DNA of 64,000 nucleotides, taken from positions 248,001-312,000 of the forward strand of contig NZ_JAKZEU010000002.1 in assembly GCF_024359525.1 (NCBI RefSeq), in the 5' to 3' direction. Within the stretch, counting starts at the first letter, position 1; every line of letters starts with the position of its first letter. Positions 16,709-25,157 of this stretch are shown one piece after another. Both the position numbers and the translations under genes were made by a program. The DNA is from Paracoccus albicereus (GTDB lineage: Bacteria > Pseudomonadota > Alphaproteobacteria > Rhodobacterales > Rhodobacteraceae). Under the pieces are notes generated by a model. The model made no database searches and was not told where the DNA came from. It was given only the letters and a program-made list of their open reading frames with translations.

Positions 16709-17710
16709 TCACACCGTATCCGCCACTACGTAACCTAGCGATTTAAGGTCGATACCAGACATCTTCGCAAACCGGGCATTTGAAAGGGCGTAGTAATCAC
16801 CAACCAAGGCATCAACAATATTCTTCTGATTTCTTTTACCTTTCTCGCGAGCCCAAGTCGGTGTGAGCCGATCAACTTGGTATGCTATCGAATTAGGAGA
16901 AAATTTGCTCGGTTTCATCAAATGACGGCTGTCCTGCGGAACCAGTCCATTCATCCTGCGTAAAACGCGGCGGGCCCATTCCGACATCGCAGGCCTTACT
17001 GTTCGCTCAGTTGTCGTCGCGGCTGGTAACGTCAACTTACTCGAAAATGTTCTGTTGACCCGGTCCACAAGACCCCAGGGATCAGCCAATGTCCATAACA
17101 TCGGCGCAACGATCACCTTATTTGCACCAAACAGACTTTCATAAAACGTTTGAGTTCGATCGTACTCGTAGTAGGAAAAATCGAGCGTTGGCTCAAGACT
17201 TGGGTTGGGTGACTCGCGGTTCAAAAACTGTTCTAGGGTCGAACTATAACCGTAACGCAGATACTCTCCATAAAGCGAACTTAAGAGCGCGCGTTGTTCA
17301 CGGACGGTCACCAAGATGGTAGCATTTGGAAATGCAGCATGAAGGCGATGCGCAGCAATCTCCCTATAGTACTTCTGATGAAACGCACGCCCGCCGAGTG
17401 CTTCGTCCGAAATAACAAGTGGTTTTCCTTGAGAGCGTGCTTGATGAAGTAACCCACCATATTGCTCACGAACGATATCCAGCGTGAAGGATGCGGCCGG
17501 TTGAATAAGGAAAGCCTTGTGACTGGGCTCATGGCTCGGCTCGAATATGATCTCATTCGATTTGCCGAACAATTCTCTCTGTAGCCAGGTGGTGCCGGTT
17601 TTGTGTACGCCGACGTGAATAAGCACGTCGACGCCCTCTGCCTCTGGAAGTCCCTTAAGGCTATCAATTGAAGTGACTGCAGCGAGCGCGTCGCGACTAT
17701 GGGTATTCAC
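16709..17710 (-). CDS. Sulfotransferase-like protein inserted between hyuC and hydA
   Basis: A 333-residue protein with the PAPS 5'-phosphosulfate loop near the N-terminus (DVLIHVGVHKTGTTWLQREL, about residues 28-47) and a 3'-phosphate-binding region (ILVTVREQRALLSSLYGEYL). It probably sulfates a carbohydrate or other envelope molecule; the acceptor is unknown. The GTG start (17708-17710) overlaps the hyuC stop as GTGA, and GGAGG inside hyuC serves as ribosome site. G+C is low (27 of 60 at 16741-16800). An apparent 5' extension to 17827 would lie within hyuC and is rejected. Confidence 0.85.
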   Translation of the reverse strand: MNTHSRDALAAVTSIDSLKGLPEAEGVDVLIHVGVHKTGTTWLQRELFGKSNEIIFEPSHEPSHKAFLIQPAASFTLDIVREQYGGLLHQARSQGKPLVISDEALGGRAFHQKYYREIAAHRLHAAFPNATILVTVREQRALLSSLYGEYLRYGYSSTLEQFLNRESPNPSLEPTLDFSYYEYDRTQTFYESLFGANKVIVAPMLWTLADPWGLVDRVNRTFSSKLTLPAATTTERTVRPAMSEWARRVLRRMNGLVPQDSRHLMKPSKFSPNSIAYQVDRLTPTWAREKGKRNQKNIVDALVGDYYALSNARFAKMSGIDLKSLGYVVADTV

Positions 17711-18957
17711 TGATCGACCTCCGCCACCTTCAGCACCGCGTGCAGCAGCACGTCGGCCCCCGCGGATGCCCATTGTGGACTGATCTCTTCGGCCTCGTTG
17801 TGGGATAGCCCGTCCACGCACGGGCACATGATCATCACCGTTGGCGCGATGCGGTTGATCCAGCAGGCGTCGTGGCCGGCCCCGGACACGATGTCCATGT
17901 GGCTGTAGCCCAGACGTTCGGCGGCATCGCGAACGACGGTGACAAGGTTTTCATCGAAGGTCACCGGATCGAAATGGCCGACCGGCTCGATCTCGATGCC
18001 GAGGCCGAGTTCCTTCGCGATCTCAGCCGCCTCCGTTTCCAGCCTCGACCGCATCGAGGTCAGCTTGTCCAATTCCGGGCTGCGGAAGTCGATGGTGAAG
18101 ACCGCCTTTCCGGGGATCACGTTGCGGCTGTTCGGATAGACGTTGGCCTGGCCGATCGCGCCGACGGCATTAGGCTGATGGTCCATCGCGATCCGGTGGA
18201 CGGCCTCGGTGATCCGCGCCATGCCCAGACCCGCGTTGACGCGCATCGTCATCGGGGTCGATCCGGTATGGGCGTCCTTCCCGGTCAGCGTGACCTGTAG
18301 CCACCACAGGCCCTGGCCGTGTGTGACGACGCCGATTTCCTTCCCCTCGGCTTCCAGAATCGGACCCTGTTCGATGTGGTATTCGAACATGGCATGGATC
18401 GGTCGATTGCCGACATCCTCGGTGCCACGCCAGCCGATACGCTCCAACTCGTCGCCGAAACGCTTGCCCTCGGCGTCGGTGCGTGCGTTCGCGAAATCCT
18501 CGTCATGCATCCCGGCGAAGACCCCGGATGCCAGCATGGCGGGCGCAAAGCGCGTTCCTTCCTCGTTGGTCCAGTTGACCACCACGATGGGTCGGCGCGT
18601 CTTCAGACCCATGTCCTTGATCGAGCGCACGACCTCGAGCCCCGCCAGCACGCCGAGCACACCGTCGTACTTGCCACCTGTGGGCTGGGTGTCCAGATGG
18701 CTTCCGATCCAGACCGGGTCGAGCGACGGGTCCTCGCCCTCGAAGCGCATGAACATGTTGCCCATCCGGTCGACGGCCATGGTCATCCCTTCGGCCTCGC
18801 ACCAGGACTGGAACAGGCGTCGACCTTCGGCATCGGCGTCGGTCAGGGTCTGGCGGTTGTTGCCGCCGGCCATTCCCGGGCCGATCTTGGCCATTTCCAT
18901 CAGGCTGTCCCATAGCCGGTCCGGATCGGTCTTCATGTTGCCGGCCTGTGCCGTCAT
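17707..18957 (-). CDS. hyuC: N-carbamoyl-beta-alanine amidohydrolase (M20 hydantoinase/carbamoylase family)
   Basis: A 416-residue zinc hydrolase that splits N-carbamoyl-beta-alanine into beta-alanine, CO2 and ammonia. It has the M20 metal-ligand motifs WIGSHLDTQPTGGKYDGVLG, NEEGTRFAPAM and HIEQGPIL, and the dimerisation domain with GKDAHTGSTPMTMR. Family length is about 410-420. The ATG at 18955-18957 has AGGAAGGA upstream; a second ATG lies at 18936. It sits in order after the BauA and BauB genes in the reductive pyrimidine pathway. Confidence 0.93.
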   Translation of the reverse strand: MTAQAGNMKTDPDRLWDSLMEMAKIGPGMAGGNNRQTLTDADAEGRRLFQSWCEAEGMTMAVDRMGNMFMRFEGEDPSLDPVWIGSHLDTQPTGGKYDGVLGVLAGLEVVRSIKDMGLKTRRPIVVVNWTNEEGTRFAPAMLASGVFAGMHDEDFANARTDAEGKRFGDELERIGWRGTEDVGNRPIHAMFEYHIEQGPILEAEGKEIGVVTHGQGLWWLQVTLTGKDAHTGSTPMTMRVNAGLGMARITEAVHRIAMDHQPNAVGAIGQANVYPNSRNVIPGKAVFTIDFRSPELDKLTSMRSRLETEAAEIAKELGLGIEIEPVGHFDPVTFDENLVTVVRDAAERLGYSHMDIVSGAGHDACWINRIAPTVMIMCPCVDGLSHNEAEEISPQWASAGADVLLHAVLKVAEVDQ

Positions 18958-19019
18958 GCTGTCGTCCTTCCTGTCGGGCCGCCTCGTCTTCAGCGCGAGG
19001 TCGGCTGGATCTCTTTCGG

Positions 19020-19301
19020 CTATTTGAGTTCGACCTCGATGAAGCTCATCGGGCTATCGCCGCCATTAATGACGTTATGCTCGGTGCCCTTAGGACGCGT
19101 GTAGGCGCTGCCTGCGGCGACCTTGCTTTCGCGGGTCTCACCGCCGGGCAGGCCAAGCCGCAGATGGCAGTCGGTCAGCGTGACGATGACGTATTCCATC
19201 CCGTGGACATGCCAGCCGGTTTCGGCACCCGGTTCAAAATCATAGCGGGTGACCCTGACACGCTCGTCGTCCATCAGGACCGAAGCGACAGCCTCGGTCA
19301 T
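19020..19301 (-). CDS. bauB: Cupin protein, BauB-like (beta-alanine degradation)
   Basis: A 93-residue single cupin barrel. The metal-site motif is GAETGWHVHGMEYVIVTL and the second motif is PKGTEHNVINGG, giving three His and a Glu as likely ligands. Proteins of this type are annotated BauB and lie beside beta-alanine transaminase genes; the chemical role is not settled. The ATG overlaps the stop of the aminotransferase gene. Confidence 0.82.
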   Translation of the reverse strand: MTEAVASVLMDDERVRVTRYDFEPGAETGWHVHGMEYVIVTLTDCHLRLGLPGGETRESKVAAGSAYTRPKGTEHNVINGGDSPMSFIEVELK

Positions 19302-20623
19302 GCGACGGCTTTCAGAACCCGGCCCAGCGTGCCGATCAACTCGTCGATCTGATCCTCGCTGATGATCAGCGGCGGCGACATTGCGATCGTGTCACCGGTC
19401 ACGCGGATCAGGATCCCTTCTTCATAGGCACGCTTGAACACCTCGAAGCCGCGTTTGGCCGGCTCGCCATCGATCGGCGACAGTTCCACCGCACCGATCA
19501 GGCCCATGTTGCGGATGTCGATCACATTGGGATGGTCGCGCAGACCGTGCAAGGCTTCCTGCCAGTGATGCTCCAGCCTGGCTGCGCGGGTCAGCAGGCC
19601 TTCGTCTTCATACGTATCGAGCGTCGCGATCGCGGCTGCGCAGCTGACCGGGTTGCCGGAATAGGTGTAGCCGTGGAACAGTTCGATCACGTGCTCCGGA
19701 CCCTGCATGAACGCGTCGTGGATCGCGGGCGTGGTCAGCACCGCGCCCATTGGGATCACGCCGTTGGTCAGACCCTTGGCGCAGGTGATCATGTCGGGCA
19801 GCACGTCGAAATGCTGGGCGGCGAAGGGGCTGCCCAGACGGCCGAAACCGGTGATGACCTCATCGAAGATCAAGAGGATGCCGTGCTTGCGGGTGATCTC
19901 GCGCAGGCGCTGCAAGTAGCCCTTCGGCGGCATCAGCACACCGGTGGACCCCGCCATCGGCTCGACGATCACGGCGGCGATCGTTTCGGCGCCATGCAAC
20001 GCAACGATCCGTTCCAGATCGTCGGCCAGATGCGCCCCATGTTCGGGCTGACCACGGGTGAAGGCGTTCTCGGCCAGATGGGTGTGGGGCAGGTGGTCAA
20101 CCCCGTTCAGCAGGCTGCCGAAGAAGCGGCGGTTGTTCACGATCCCGCCGACAGAGATGCCGCCGAAGCCGACGCCGTGATAACCACGCTCACGGCCGAT
20201 CAGCCGGGTCCGGGCGGCATCGCCGCGCGCGCGATGGTAGGCCAACGCGATTTTCAGCGCGGTATCGACCGCTTCCGATCCCGAGTTGGTGTAGAAGACA
20301 TGATCGATCCCGTCGGGCGCGACATCGACGAGGCGATTGGCCAGTTCGAAGGCCAGCGGGTGCCCCATCTGGAAGGCGGGCGCGTAGTCCATCTCGCCGA
20401 CCTGGGCGCGGACAGCCTCGGTGATCTTCGGACGGCAGTGACCGGCGTTGCAGCACCAGAGCCCTGCGGTTCCATCGAGGATCGGGCGCCCGTCGGCCGA
20501 CGTGTAGTGCATGTCCTTCGCCTCGACGAGCATCCGGGGCGAAGCCTTGAACTGCCGGTTCGCGGTGAAGGGCATCCAGAAGGCGCGCAGGTCATTCGGG
20601 GCGGGCTTGCGGTCAAGGGCCAT
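19298..20623 (-). CDS. bauA: Omega-amino acid/beta-alanine:pyruvate aminotransferase
   Basis: A 441-residue class III PLP aminotransferase. The PLP lysine is Lys283 in MITCAKGLTNG, the acidic residue is in LLIFDEVITGFGR, and the phosphate-binding turn is TNSGSEAVDTALK. It starts DLRAFWMPFTANRQFK, a form seen in beta-alanine:pyruvate transaminases. It would convert beta-alanine to malonic semialdehyde, the last step of uracil breakdown coded here. It is the first gene downstream of the RutR-controlled promoter. Confidence 0.92.
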   Translation of the reverse strand: MALDRKPAPNDLRAFWMPFTANRQFKASPRMLVEAKDMHYTSADGRPILDGTAGLWCCNAGHCRPKITEAVRAQVGEMDYAPAFQMGHPLAFELANRLVDVAPDGIDHVFYTNSGSEAVDTALKIALAYHRARGDAARTRLIGRERGYHGVGFGGISVGGIVNNRRFFGSLLNGVDHLPHTHLAENAFTRGQPEHGAHLADDLERIVALHGAETIAAVIVEPMAGSTGVLMPPKGYLQRLREITRKHGILLIFDEVITGFGRLGSPFAAQHFDVLPDMITCAKGLTNGVIPMGAVLTTPAIHDAFMQGPEHVIELFHGYTYSGNPVSCAAAIATLDTYEDEGLLTRAARLEHHWQEALHGLRDHPNVIDIRNMGLIGAVELSPIDGEPAKRGFEVFKRAYEEGILIRVTGDTIAMSPPLIISEDQIDELIGTLGRVLKAVA

Positions 20624-20641
20624 GGGTTTCCTCGAGAATAA

Positions 20642-20657
20642 TTGACCAACCGGTCAG
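20642..20657. promoter_or_regulatory. RutR operator between bauA and rutR
   Basis: The 16-base TTGACCAACCGGTCAG matches the known RutR consensus TTGACCAnnTGGTCAA at 12 of 14 defined positions. It lies 18 bp before the bauA start and 79 bp before rutR. For the bauA side, a promoter can be read on the minus strand: TTGACT (20689-20684), 16 bp, TAGCGT (20667-20662). The operator would cover the start site, as expected for a repressor released by uracil. Confidence 0.85.
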
Positions 20658-20661
20658 GCTC

Positions 20662-20689
20662 ACGCTAGCAAAGCGCCGGGCGCAGTCAA
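20662..20689 (-). promoter_or_regulatory. Candidate sigma-70 promoter for the bauA operon
   Basis: On the minus strand, TTGACT (-35) and TAGCGT (-10) are separated by 16 bp, ending 4 bases before the RutR operator. The -35 box matches five of six consensus bases. The -10 box has the conserved T, A and final T. Confidence 0.5.
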
Positions 20690-20736
20690 GCGGCGCCGCC
20701 TGCTGACTTTCGCACGTTTCGGTGGCAAGAGAAATC

Positions 20737-21354
20737 ATGTCCGAAGAAGAAGCACCGCGCCTCACTCGCATCCAGCAGAAGAACCGCGACCTCATCCTCG
20801 ACGGTGCGCTCGACGTGTTCTCAACACATGGTTTCCGCGGTGCGACGATCGACCAGATCGCCGAGGCCTCCGGACTTTCGAAGCCGAACGTGCTTTATTA
20901 CTTTGCCTCGAAGGACGACATTTATCGCACGCTGCTGACGGCGTTGCTTGACGTTTGGCTGGCACCTATGCGTGGGCTCGATCCAAGGGGCGAGCCGATG
21001 GCCGAAATCCTGACCTATGTGCGCGCCAAGCTGGATCTGTCGCGCGACTATCCGCGCGAAAGCAGGCTTTTTGCCAACGAGGTGCTGCAAGGTGCGCCCC
21101 ATCTTCAGCCGATCCTGGGCGGACAACTGCGTGACATGGTGGACGAGACGGTGGGCATCATCGGCGGCTGGATCGGCGAGGGGCGGCTGGCGCCGGTCGA
21201 TCCGCATCACCTGATCTTCTCGATCTGGGCGCTGACGCAACATTACGCGGATTTCGAGGTGCAGGTGCGGGCCGTTCTGGGCGAAGATCATGATCCCTAT
21301 GCCGAGGCCGAGTTGTTCCTGAACAACCTCTACCAACGCATGCTGGCGGTCTGA
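20737..21354 (+). CDS. rutR: TetR-family regulator RutR
   Basis: A 205-residue repressor. The HTH is GATIDQIAEASGLSKPNVLYYF near the N-terminus. The ligand domain carries the signatures of E. coli RutR: LDVWLAPM, IRxKL-type YVRAKLDLSRDYPRESRLFANEVLQGAP and HLIFSIWALTQHYADFEVQV. RutR binds uracil or thymine and then leaves the DNA, turning on pyrimidine catabolism. The likely start is ATG 20737-20739; a GTG at 20722 adds five residues. It is divergent from bauA behind a RutR box. Confidence 0.93.
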   Translation: MSEEEAPRLTRIQQKNRDLILDGALDVFSTHGFRGATIDQIAEASGLSKPNVLYYFASKDDIYRTLLTALLDVWLAPMRGLDPRGEPMAEILTYVRAKLDLSRDYPRESRLFANEVLQGAPHLQPILGGQLRDMVDETVGIIGGWIGEGRLAPVDPHHLIFSIWALTQHYADFEVQVRAVLGEDHDPYAEAELFLNNLYQRMLAV

Positions 21355-21398
21355 ACCGCCGCAATATTCAGCGTCATTGCGACAGTCAAAACGTCTTG

Positions 21399-21425
21399 AC
21401 CCGCCCGGAGGCGAACAGGGCGGGT
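21399..21425. terminator. Inverted repeat between rutR and the DUF882 gene
   Basis: Perfect arms ACCCGCCC (21399-21406) and GGGCGGGT (21418-21425) with an 11-base loop, between convergent genes. There is no clear T-run on either strand, so its terminator role is moderate. Confidence 0.5.
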
Positions 21426-21482
21426 GGCAGGACAGTCCGGTGCGCGCCGGTGGCCGGCACGAACCCTATATTTTGAAAACGA

Positions 21483-22043
21483 TCAGCCGCCCCAGGTGCG
21501 AACCGGGCCGCAATCCATGTGAACGAAGTTCGAGCGGCTGTACTTGCCGACGCCGCCCGCGCGGCAGGATGCCGCAGCCTGATACATCTGGTTGACCGAG
21601 CGCGACTTCAGCCGCAGGTCGGCGGCCTTGCCGGTCATGTGCAGCGAGTTGCGCGCCACGCCCGACGAGGTGCGGCGCAGCATCGCGTTGGTCTGGGGCG
21701 AACGGTAGCCCGACAGCATCATGTAGGGTTCGTTCGTCTGCAGCAGCCGATGAGAGGCCGCGGCGACGTCGATCGCGCGCGGGTCGATCCCGATCGCGGT
21801 CCCCGTGCGCCAGTCGCGCATGAAGATGTTCACTTCGTTCAGCGCTTCGCGGATGTATTTGCCGTCGACCCAGTAGACGACATCGAGGTTTTCACCCGTC
21901 CGGCCGGAATACATCTTGATGCGGCGCATGTCGCCTGCGCCACGAAGGAAACCGAATGCGTTCGCCATCACGGGTGCGGCGGCAACGGATGTTGCCGCGA
22001 AAGCGCCCAAGAGGCCGCGACGGTTGATCAGAGAGATTGTCAT
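21483..22043 (-). CDS. DUF882 / peptidase M15-like exported protein (YcbK/MepK type)
   Basis: A 186-residue protein with a twin-arginine-type leader (INRRGLLGAFAATSVAAAP). The M15-like fold is shown by YMMLSGYRSPQTNAML, SLHMTGKAADLR (HxxxxxxD zinc site) and SNFVHMDCGPVRTWGG. The E. coli homologue MepK cleaves 3-3 crosslinks in peptidoglycan. Divergent from it is an L,D-transpeptidase that makes such links, a pairing also found for ycbK and ycbB in E. coli. It therefore probably acts in the periplasm on the cell wall. Confidence 0.88.
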   Translation of the reverse strand: MTISLINRRGLLGAFAATSVAAAPVMANAFGFLRGAGDMRRIKMYSGRTGENLDVVYWVDGKYIREALNEVNIFMRDWRTGTAIGIDPRAIDVAAASHRLLQTNEPYMMLSGYRSPQTNAMLRRTSSGVARNSLHMTGKAADLRLKSRSVNQMYQAAASCRAGGVGKYSRSNFVHMDCGPVRTWGG

Positions 22044-22382
22044 GTTCGGATCGCCTGTCCTGCGTTCATTGAATGCGCCGGGTTTGCCCCAGTCTGTTCC
22101 GGTTACTCGGAACTGCTTAACAATATGTCAACATAGCGTGTGTCCGGAAACAGTATAGTTCCAGATGCGGCGGATACCGGCAAGAATGCGCGGAACTTCG
22201 CCGATCAGGCGTGACGTTTCGGCAACCTTTCCGGTCCGCGAATGCGGCATGATGATGCTGAGAAATGTGGCTGCACGGCACCGGGTGGTGGGGAAAAAGC
22301 GTGGCTGGAACGCCGGTTGCTTTACGCGCGACACGTGTGGTGGCAGGCCGGTATCGCGGCGATATAAGGACGGTCAAGGCGC
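22044..22382. other. Divergent intergenic region, 339 bp, no gene seen
   Basis: This gap holds the promoters of the DUF882 gene and the L,D-transpeptidase gene. On the minus strand a perfect TTGACA lies at 22132-22127, about 84 bp before the DUF882 start, without a convincing -10 at the usual distance. Short frames are present, but none has a good ribosome site or recognisable product. A/T content is somewhat raised around 22110-22160. Confidence 0.4.
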
Positions 22383-24035
22383 ATGAAGATGGGATGGCAG
22401 GGCTTAGGCGCGGTAAGGGCGCTCGGTTTGGTGGCGACATTGTCGCTCACGAGCGGCATGGCCTTGGCACAGGGTGGTCCCGCCCCGGCGGTTGCGCAGG
22501 TCGCGGCGAGCACCGCCGTCGCGCCTCGGCTGAGCTTCACGGCCGATGAGATGGCGCTGGCCCGTGCCGTCGCGGACGAGCCGGCGCTGGCAAACTTCTA
22601 CGGCCAGAACGGCCTGAAGCCGATCTTTTCGGGTCCTGGATCCGAGGCGCGTCGCGCTGCCGTGATCGCGGCCATCGCCACGGCGCGCGATCATGGCCTG
22701 CCACCGGCGCGCTATGGTGCCGACGCTTTGCAGTCCGCCGACCCGTCGACGATCGCGGGTGAAGTGATGTTCGCCCGGGCTTTCGCGCGTTGGGCTGACG
22801 ACCTCAGCGCAGGGATCCTGAAACCAGCCAGCGTCGATCCGGGAATCAAGCGCGAGGTCAAGCATCCGTCCGTCGCGCGGCTGATGCGTGAGTTTACGTC
22901 AAGCGGTGATCCGGCAGCGGTTCTCGCCGCGATCGCGCCGCGCGATCCGCGCTATATCGCGCTTCAGCGCACGCTGGCGGACCGCGGCCGTCTGACGGCA
23001 CCCGAGGGGACGCCCTTGGCACCGGCAGGGTTGTGGCGCGTCGGTGCGCGCGATCCGCGGCTTGGCGATCTGCGGCTGCGTCTTTCGGCGATGGGCTTCC
23101 AGACCGCGCCGACGTCTGACACATCGCTTTATGATGACGGTCTGTCCGATGCGGTCATGCGCTTCCAGAAAGCTGCGGGCCTGCCCTCGGACGGTGTCGC
23201 CGGTCCGCGCACGATCGAGCGTCTGAACGGTGGCGCCGACCAATCCACGCGGATGATCATGGTCGCGATGGAACGGATGCGCTGGATGGCGGTCCATGAC
23301 CTGAACGCGCGCCATGTCTGGGTCAACATCCCCGAATTCAACGCGCGGATCATGGATGGCGGGACGGAAGTCTTCATCACGCGTACCGTCGTGGGCAAGA
23401 CCGATCCGACCATGCGCACGCCCGAATTCTCGGACGAGATGGAACATGTCGTGGTCAATCCGCGCTGGAATGTCCCGCGTTCAATCACCGTCAAGGAATA
23501 CCTGCCCCGTCTCAAGGCGAACCGGAACGCGGTTGCGCATCTGGACGTGGTGGACAGTCGCGGCAACGTCATTCCGCGCGGCAACATCAACTTCGCCCAG
23601 TATAGCGAGGCGAGCTTTCCCTACCGGATGCGCCAGAAACCCAGCAGCGACAATGCGCTTGGACTGGTGAAGTTCATCTTCCCCAATCCGTGGAACATCT
23701 ATCTGCACGACACGCCGACCAAGCATCTGTTCGGCGAGCGCACACGCTCTTTCTCGCACGGCTGCGTCAGGGTCGGCGATCCGTTCGATCTGGCGACGGC
23801 GCTGCTGTCCCAGCAAAGCAGCGATCCACGCGGCGTGTTTGAACGTGCGCTGGCCAGCGGTCGCGAGACATTTCTGGAACTGACCCCGCACCTGCCGGTG
23901 CACTTGGTCTATTTCACGGCCTTCCCCGATGAGAGCGGTGAAATCCGCTTCTACGGCGACGTCTACGGACGGGACGCACGGGTCTGGGACGCGCTGGCAA
24001 AGGCCGGGCTGGAATCGGACGCCAAAAGCGATTAG
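22383..24035 (+). CDS. L,D-transpeptidase, YcbB/LdtD-like
   Basis: A 550-residue periplasmic enzyme. It has a signal segment (about 10-30, ending MALAQ), a scaffold domain, a peptidoglycan-binding repeat (YDDGLSDAVMRFQKAAGLPSDGVAGPRTIERLN) and a YkuD catalytic domain with SFSHGCVRVGDP (His459, Cys461). It forms 3-3 crosslinks between meso-DAP residues or attaches proteins to peptidoglycan. It is divergent from the MepK-like gene and 24 bp upstream of lpxD. Confidence 0.92.
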   Translation: MKMGWQGLGAVRALGLVATLSLTSGMALAQGGPAPAVAQVAASTAVAPRLSFTADEMALARAVADEPALANFYGQNGLKPIFSGPGSEARRAAVIAAIATARDHGLPPARYGADALQSADPSTIAGEVMFARAFARWADDLSAGILKPASVDPGIKREVKHPSVARLMREFTSSGDPAAVLAAIAPRDPRYIALQRTLADRGRLTAPEGTPLAPAGLWRVGARDPRLGDLRLRLSAMGFQTAPTSDTSLYDDGLSDAVMRFQKAAGLPSDGVAGPRTIERLNGGADQSTRMIMVAMERMRWMAVHDLNARHVWVNIPEFNARIMDGGTEVFITRTVVGKTDPTMRTPEFSDEMEHVVVNPRWNVPRSITVKEYLPRLKANRNAVAHLDVVDSRGNVIPRGNINFAQYSEASFPYRMRQKPSSDNALGLVKFIFPNPWNIYLHDTPTKHLFGERTRSFSHGCVRVGDPFDLATALLSQQSSDPRGVFERALASGRETFLELTPHLPVHLVYFTAFPDESGEIRFYGDVYGRDARVWDALAKAGLESDAKSD

Positions 24036-24059
24036 GTCGCATCCCGAAAGGGGTCCCGC

Positions 24060-25145
24060 ATGGCTTTGACCGTCGGCGAATTGGCGAAGGCGCTGGACGC
24101 GCGCGCATGGGGTGACCTTGAGGCGCAGGTCTCGGGCGCGGCTGAGCCCGGCGTGGTCACGGACGGCCAGATCGCCTTGGCGATGGCCCCGAAATATGCC
24201 GAGGCGTTGAAGCCCGGTGCGGTGGCGATCCTGGCCGAAGGGATGGAGCCCGAAGCCTACGACCTGCGCGCCGCGATCATCGTGCCCCGCCCGCGGCTCG
24301 CCATGGCCGGCCTGTCGCGCGCCTTCGATCCGGGTCCTGCGATCGCGCCGGGCATTCACCCGACCGCAATCGTCGATCCATCTGCCATCATCGCGGAGGG
24401 TGCGGCGATCGGACCCTTCGTGGTCATCGCTGCCGATGTTCGGATCGGTGCCCGCGCGCGGATCGCGCCGCATGTCTCGATCGGCAAGGACAGCGTGATC
24501 GGCGAGGACGCCTTGATCCTTGACGGTGCGCGGATCCTGCACGGTGTCACGGCAGGCGACCGTCTGATCCTTCAGCCGGGCGCGGTGATCGGCGGTGATG
24601 GATTCAGCTTCGTCACACCCGAAGAGTCCGGCGTCGAGGAAATCCGCCGCACGCTGGGTGAGCGTGACGCGATCCGTCAGCAGCACTGGACGCGTATCCA
24701 CAGCCTTGGCGGCGTCGAGATCGGCGACGATGTCGAGATCGGGGCCAATTCCACCGTCGATCGCGGTACGATCCGCGCGACGCGGGTCGGGTCCGGCACC
24801 AAGATCGACAACCTCGTGCAGGTGGGCCACAACGTGATCGTCGGCCGGGATTGCCTGCTGTGCGGCCATGTCGGCATTGCCGGCTCCTCGCGCATTGGTG
24901 ACCGGGTCGTGCTGGCCGGAAAGGTTGGGGTCAGCGACAATGTCGAGATCGGTGACGACGTGATTGCGGGCGGGGCCACCAAGATCTTCAGCCGCGTGCC
25001 GGCGGGTCGTGTGATCCTTGGCAATCCGGCGGTGAAGATGGAGACGCAGATGGAGATCCAGAAGGCGGTACGGCGCCTGCCGCGTCTTGCGGCGCAATTT
25101 GCCGAGCTTCAGAAAACCGTCACGAAACTGTTGGATAAGGGCTGA
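24060..25145 (+). CDS. lpxD: UDP-3-O-acylglucosamine N-acyltransferase LpxD
   Basis: A 361-residue hexapeptide-repeat acyltransferase that adds the second acyl chain in lipid A synthesis. The N-terminal uridine-binding domain precedes a left-handed beta-helix with many [LIV]Gxxxx repeats and the catalytic-type segment NLVQVGHNVIVG; the C-terminal helices end FAELQKTVTKLL. In many genomes lpxD lies in the bamA-lpxD-fabZ-lpxA cluster; here it is followed by an ACP and KAS pair instead. The start ATG is 24 bp after the transpeptidase stop. Confidence 0.94.
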   Translation: MALTVGELAKALDARAWGDLEAQVSGAAEPGVVTDGQIALAMAPKYAEALKPGAVAILAEGMEPEAYDLRAAIIVPRPRLAMAGLSRAFDPGPAIAPGIHPTAIVDPSAIIAEGAAIGPFVVIAADVRIGARARIAPHVSIGKDSVIGEDALILDGARILHGVTAGDRLILQPGAVIGGDGFSFVTPEESGVEEIRRTLGERDAIRQQHWTRIHSLGGVEIGDDVEIGANSTVDRGTIRATRVGSGTKIDNLVQVGHNVIVGRDCLLCGHVGIAGSSRIGDRVVLAGKVGVSDNVEIGDDVIAGGATKIFSRVPAGRVILGNPAVKMETQMEIQKAVRRLPRLAAQFAELQKTVTKLLDKG

Positions 25146-25157
25146 GACGAGGCCGCG

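Noticed and set aside
17710-17827. 5' extension of the sulfotransferase inside hyuC
   Set aside because: The added residues are low-complexity Arg/Gly, the GTG at 17710 has a strong ribosome site, and family homology starts there.
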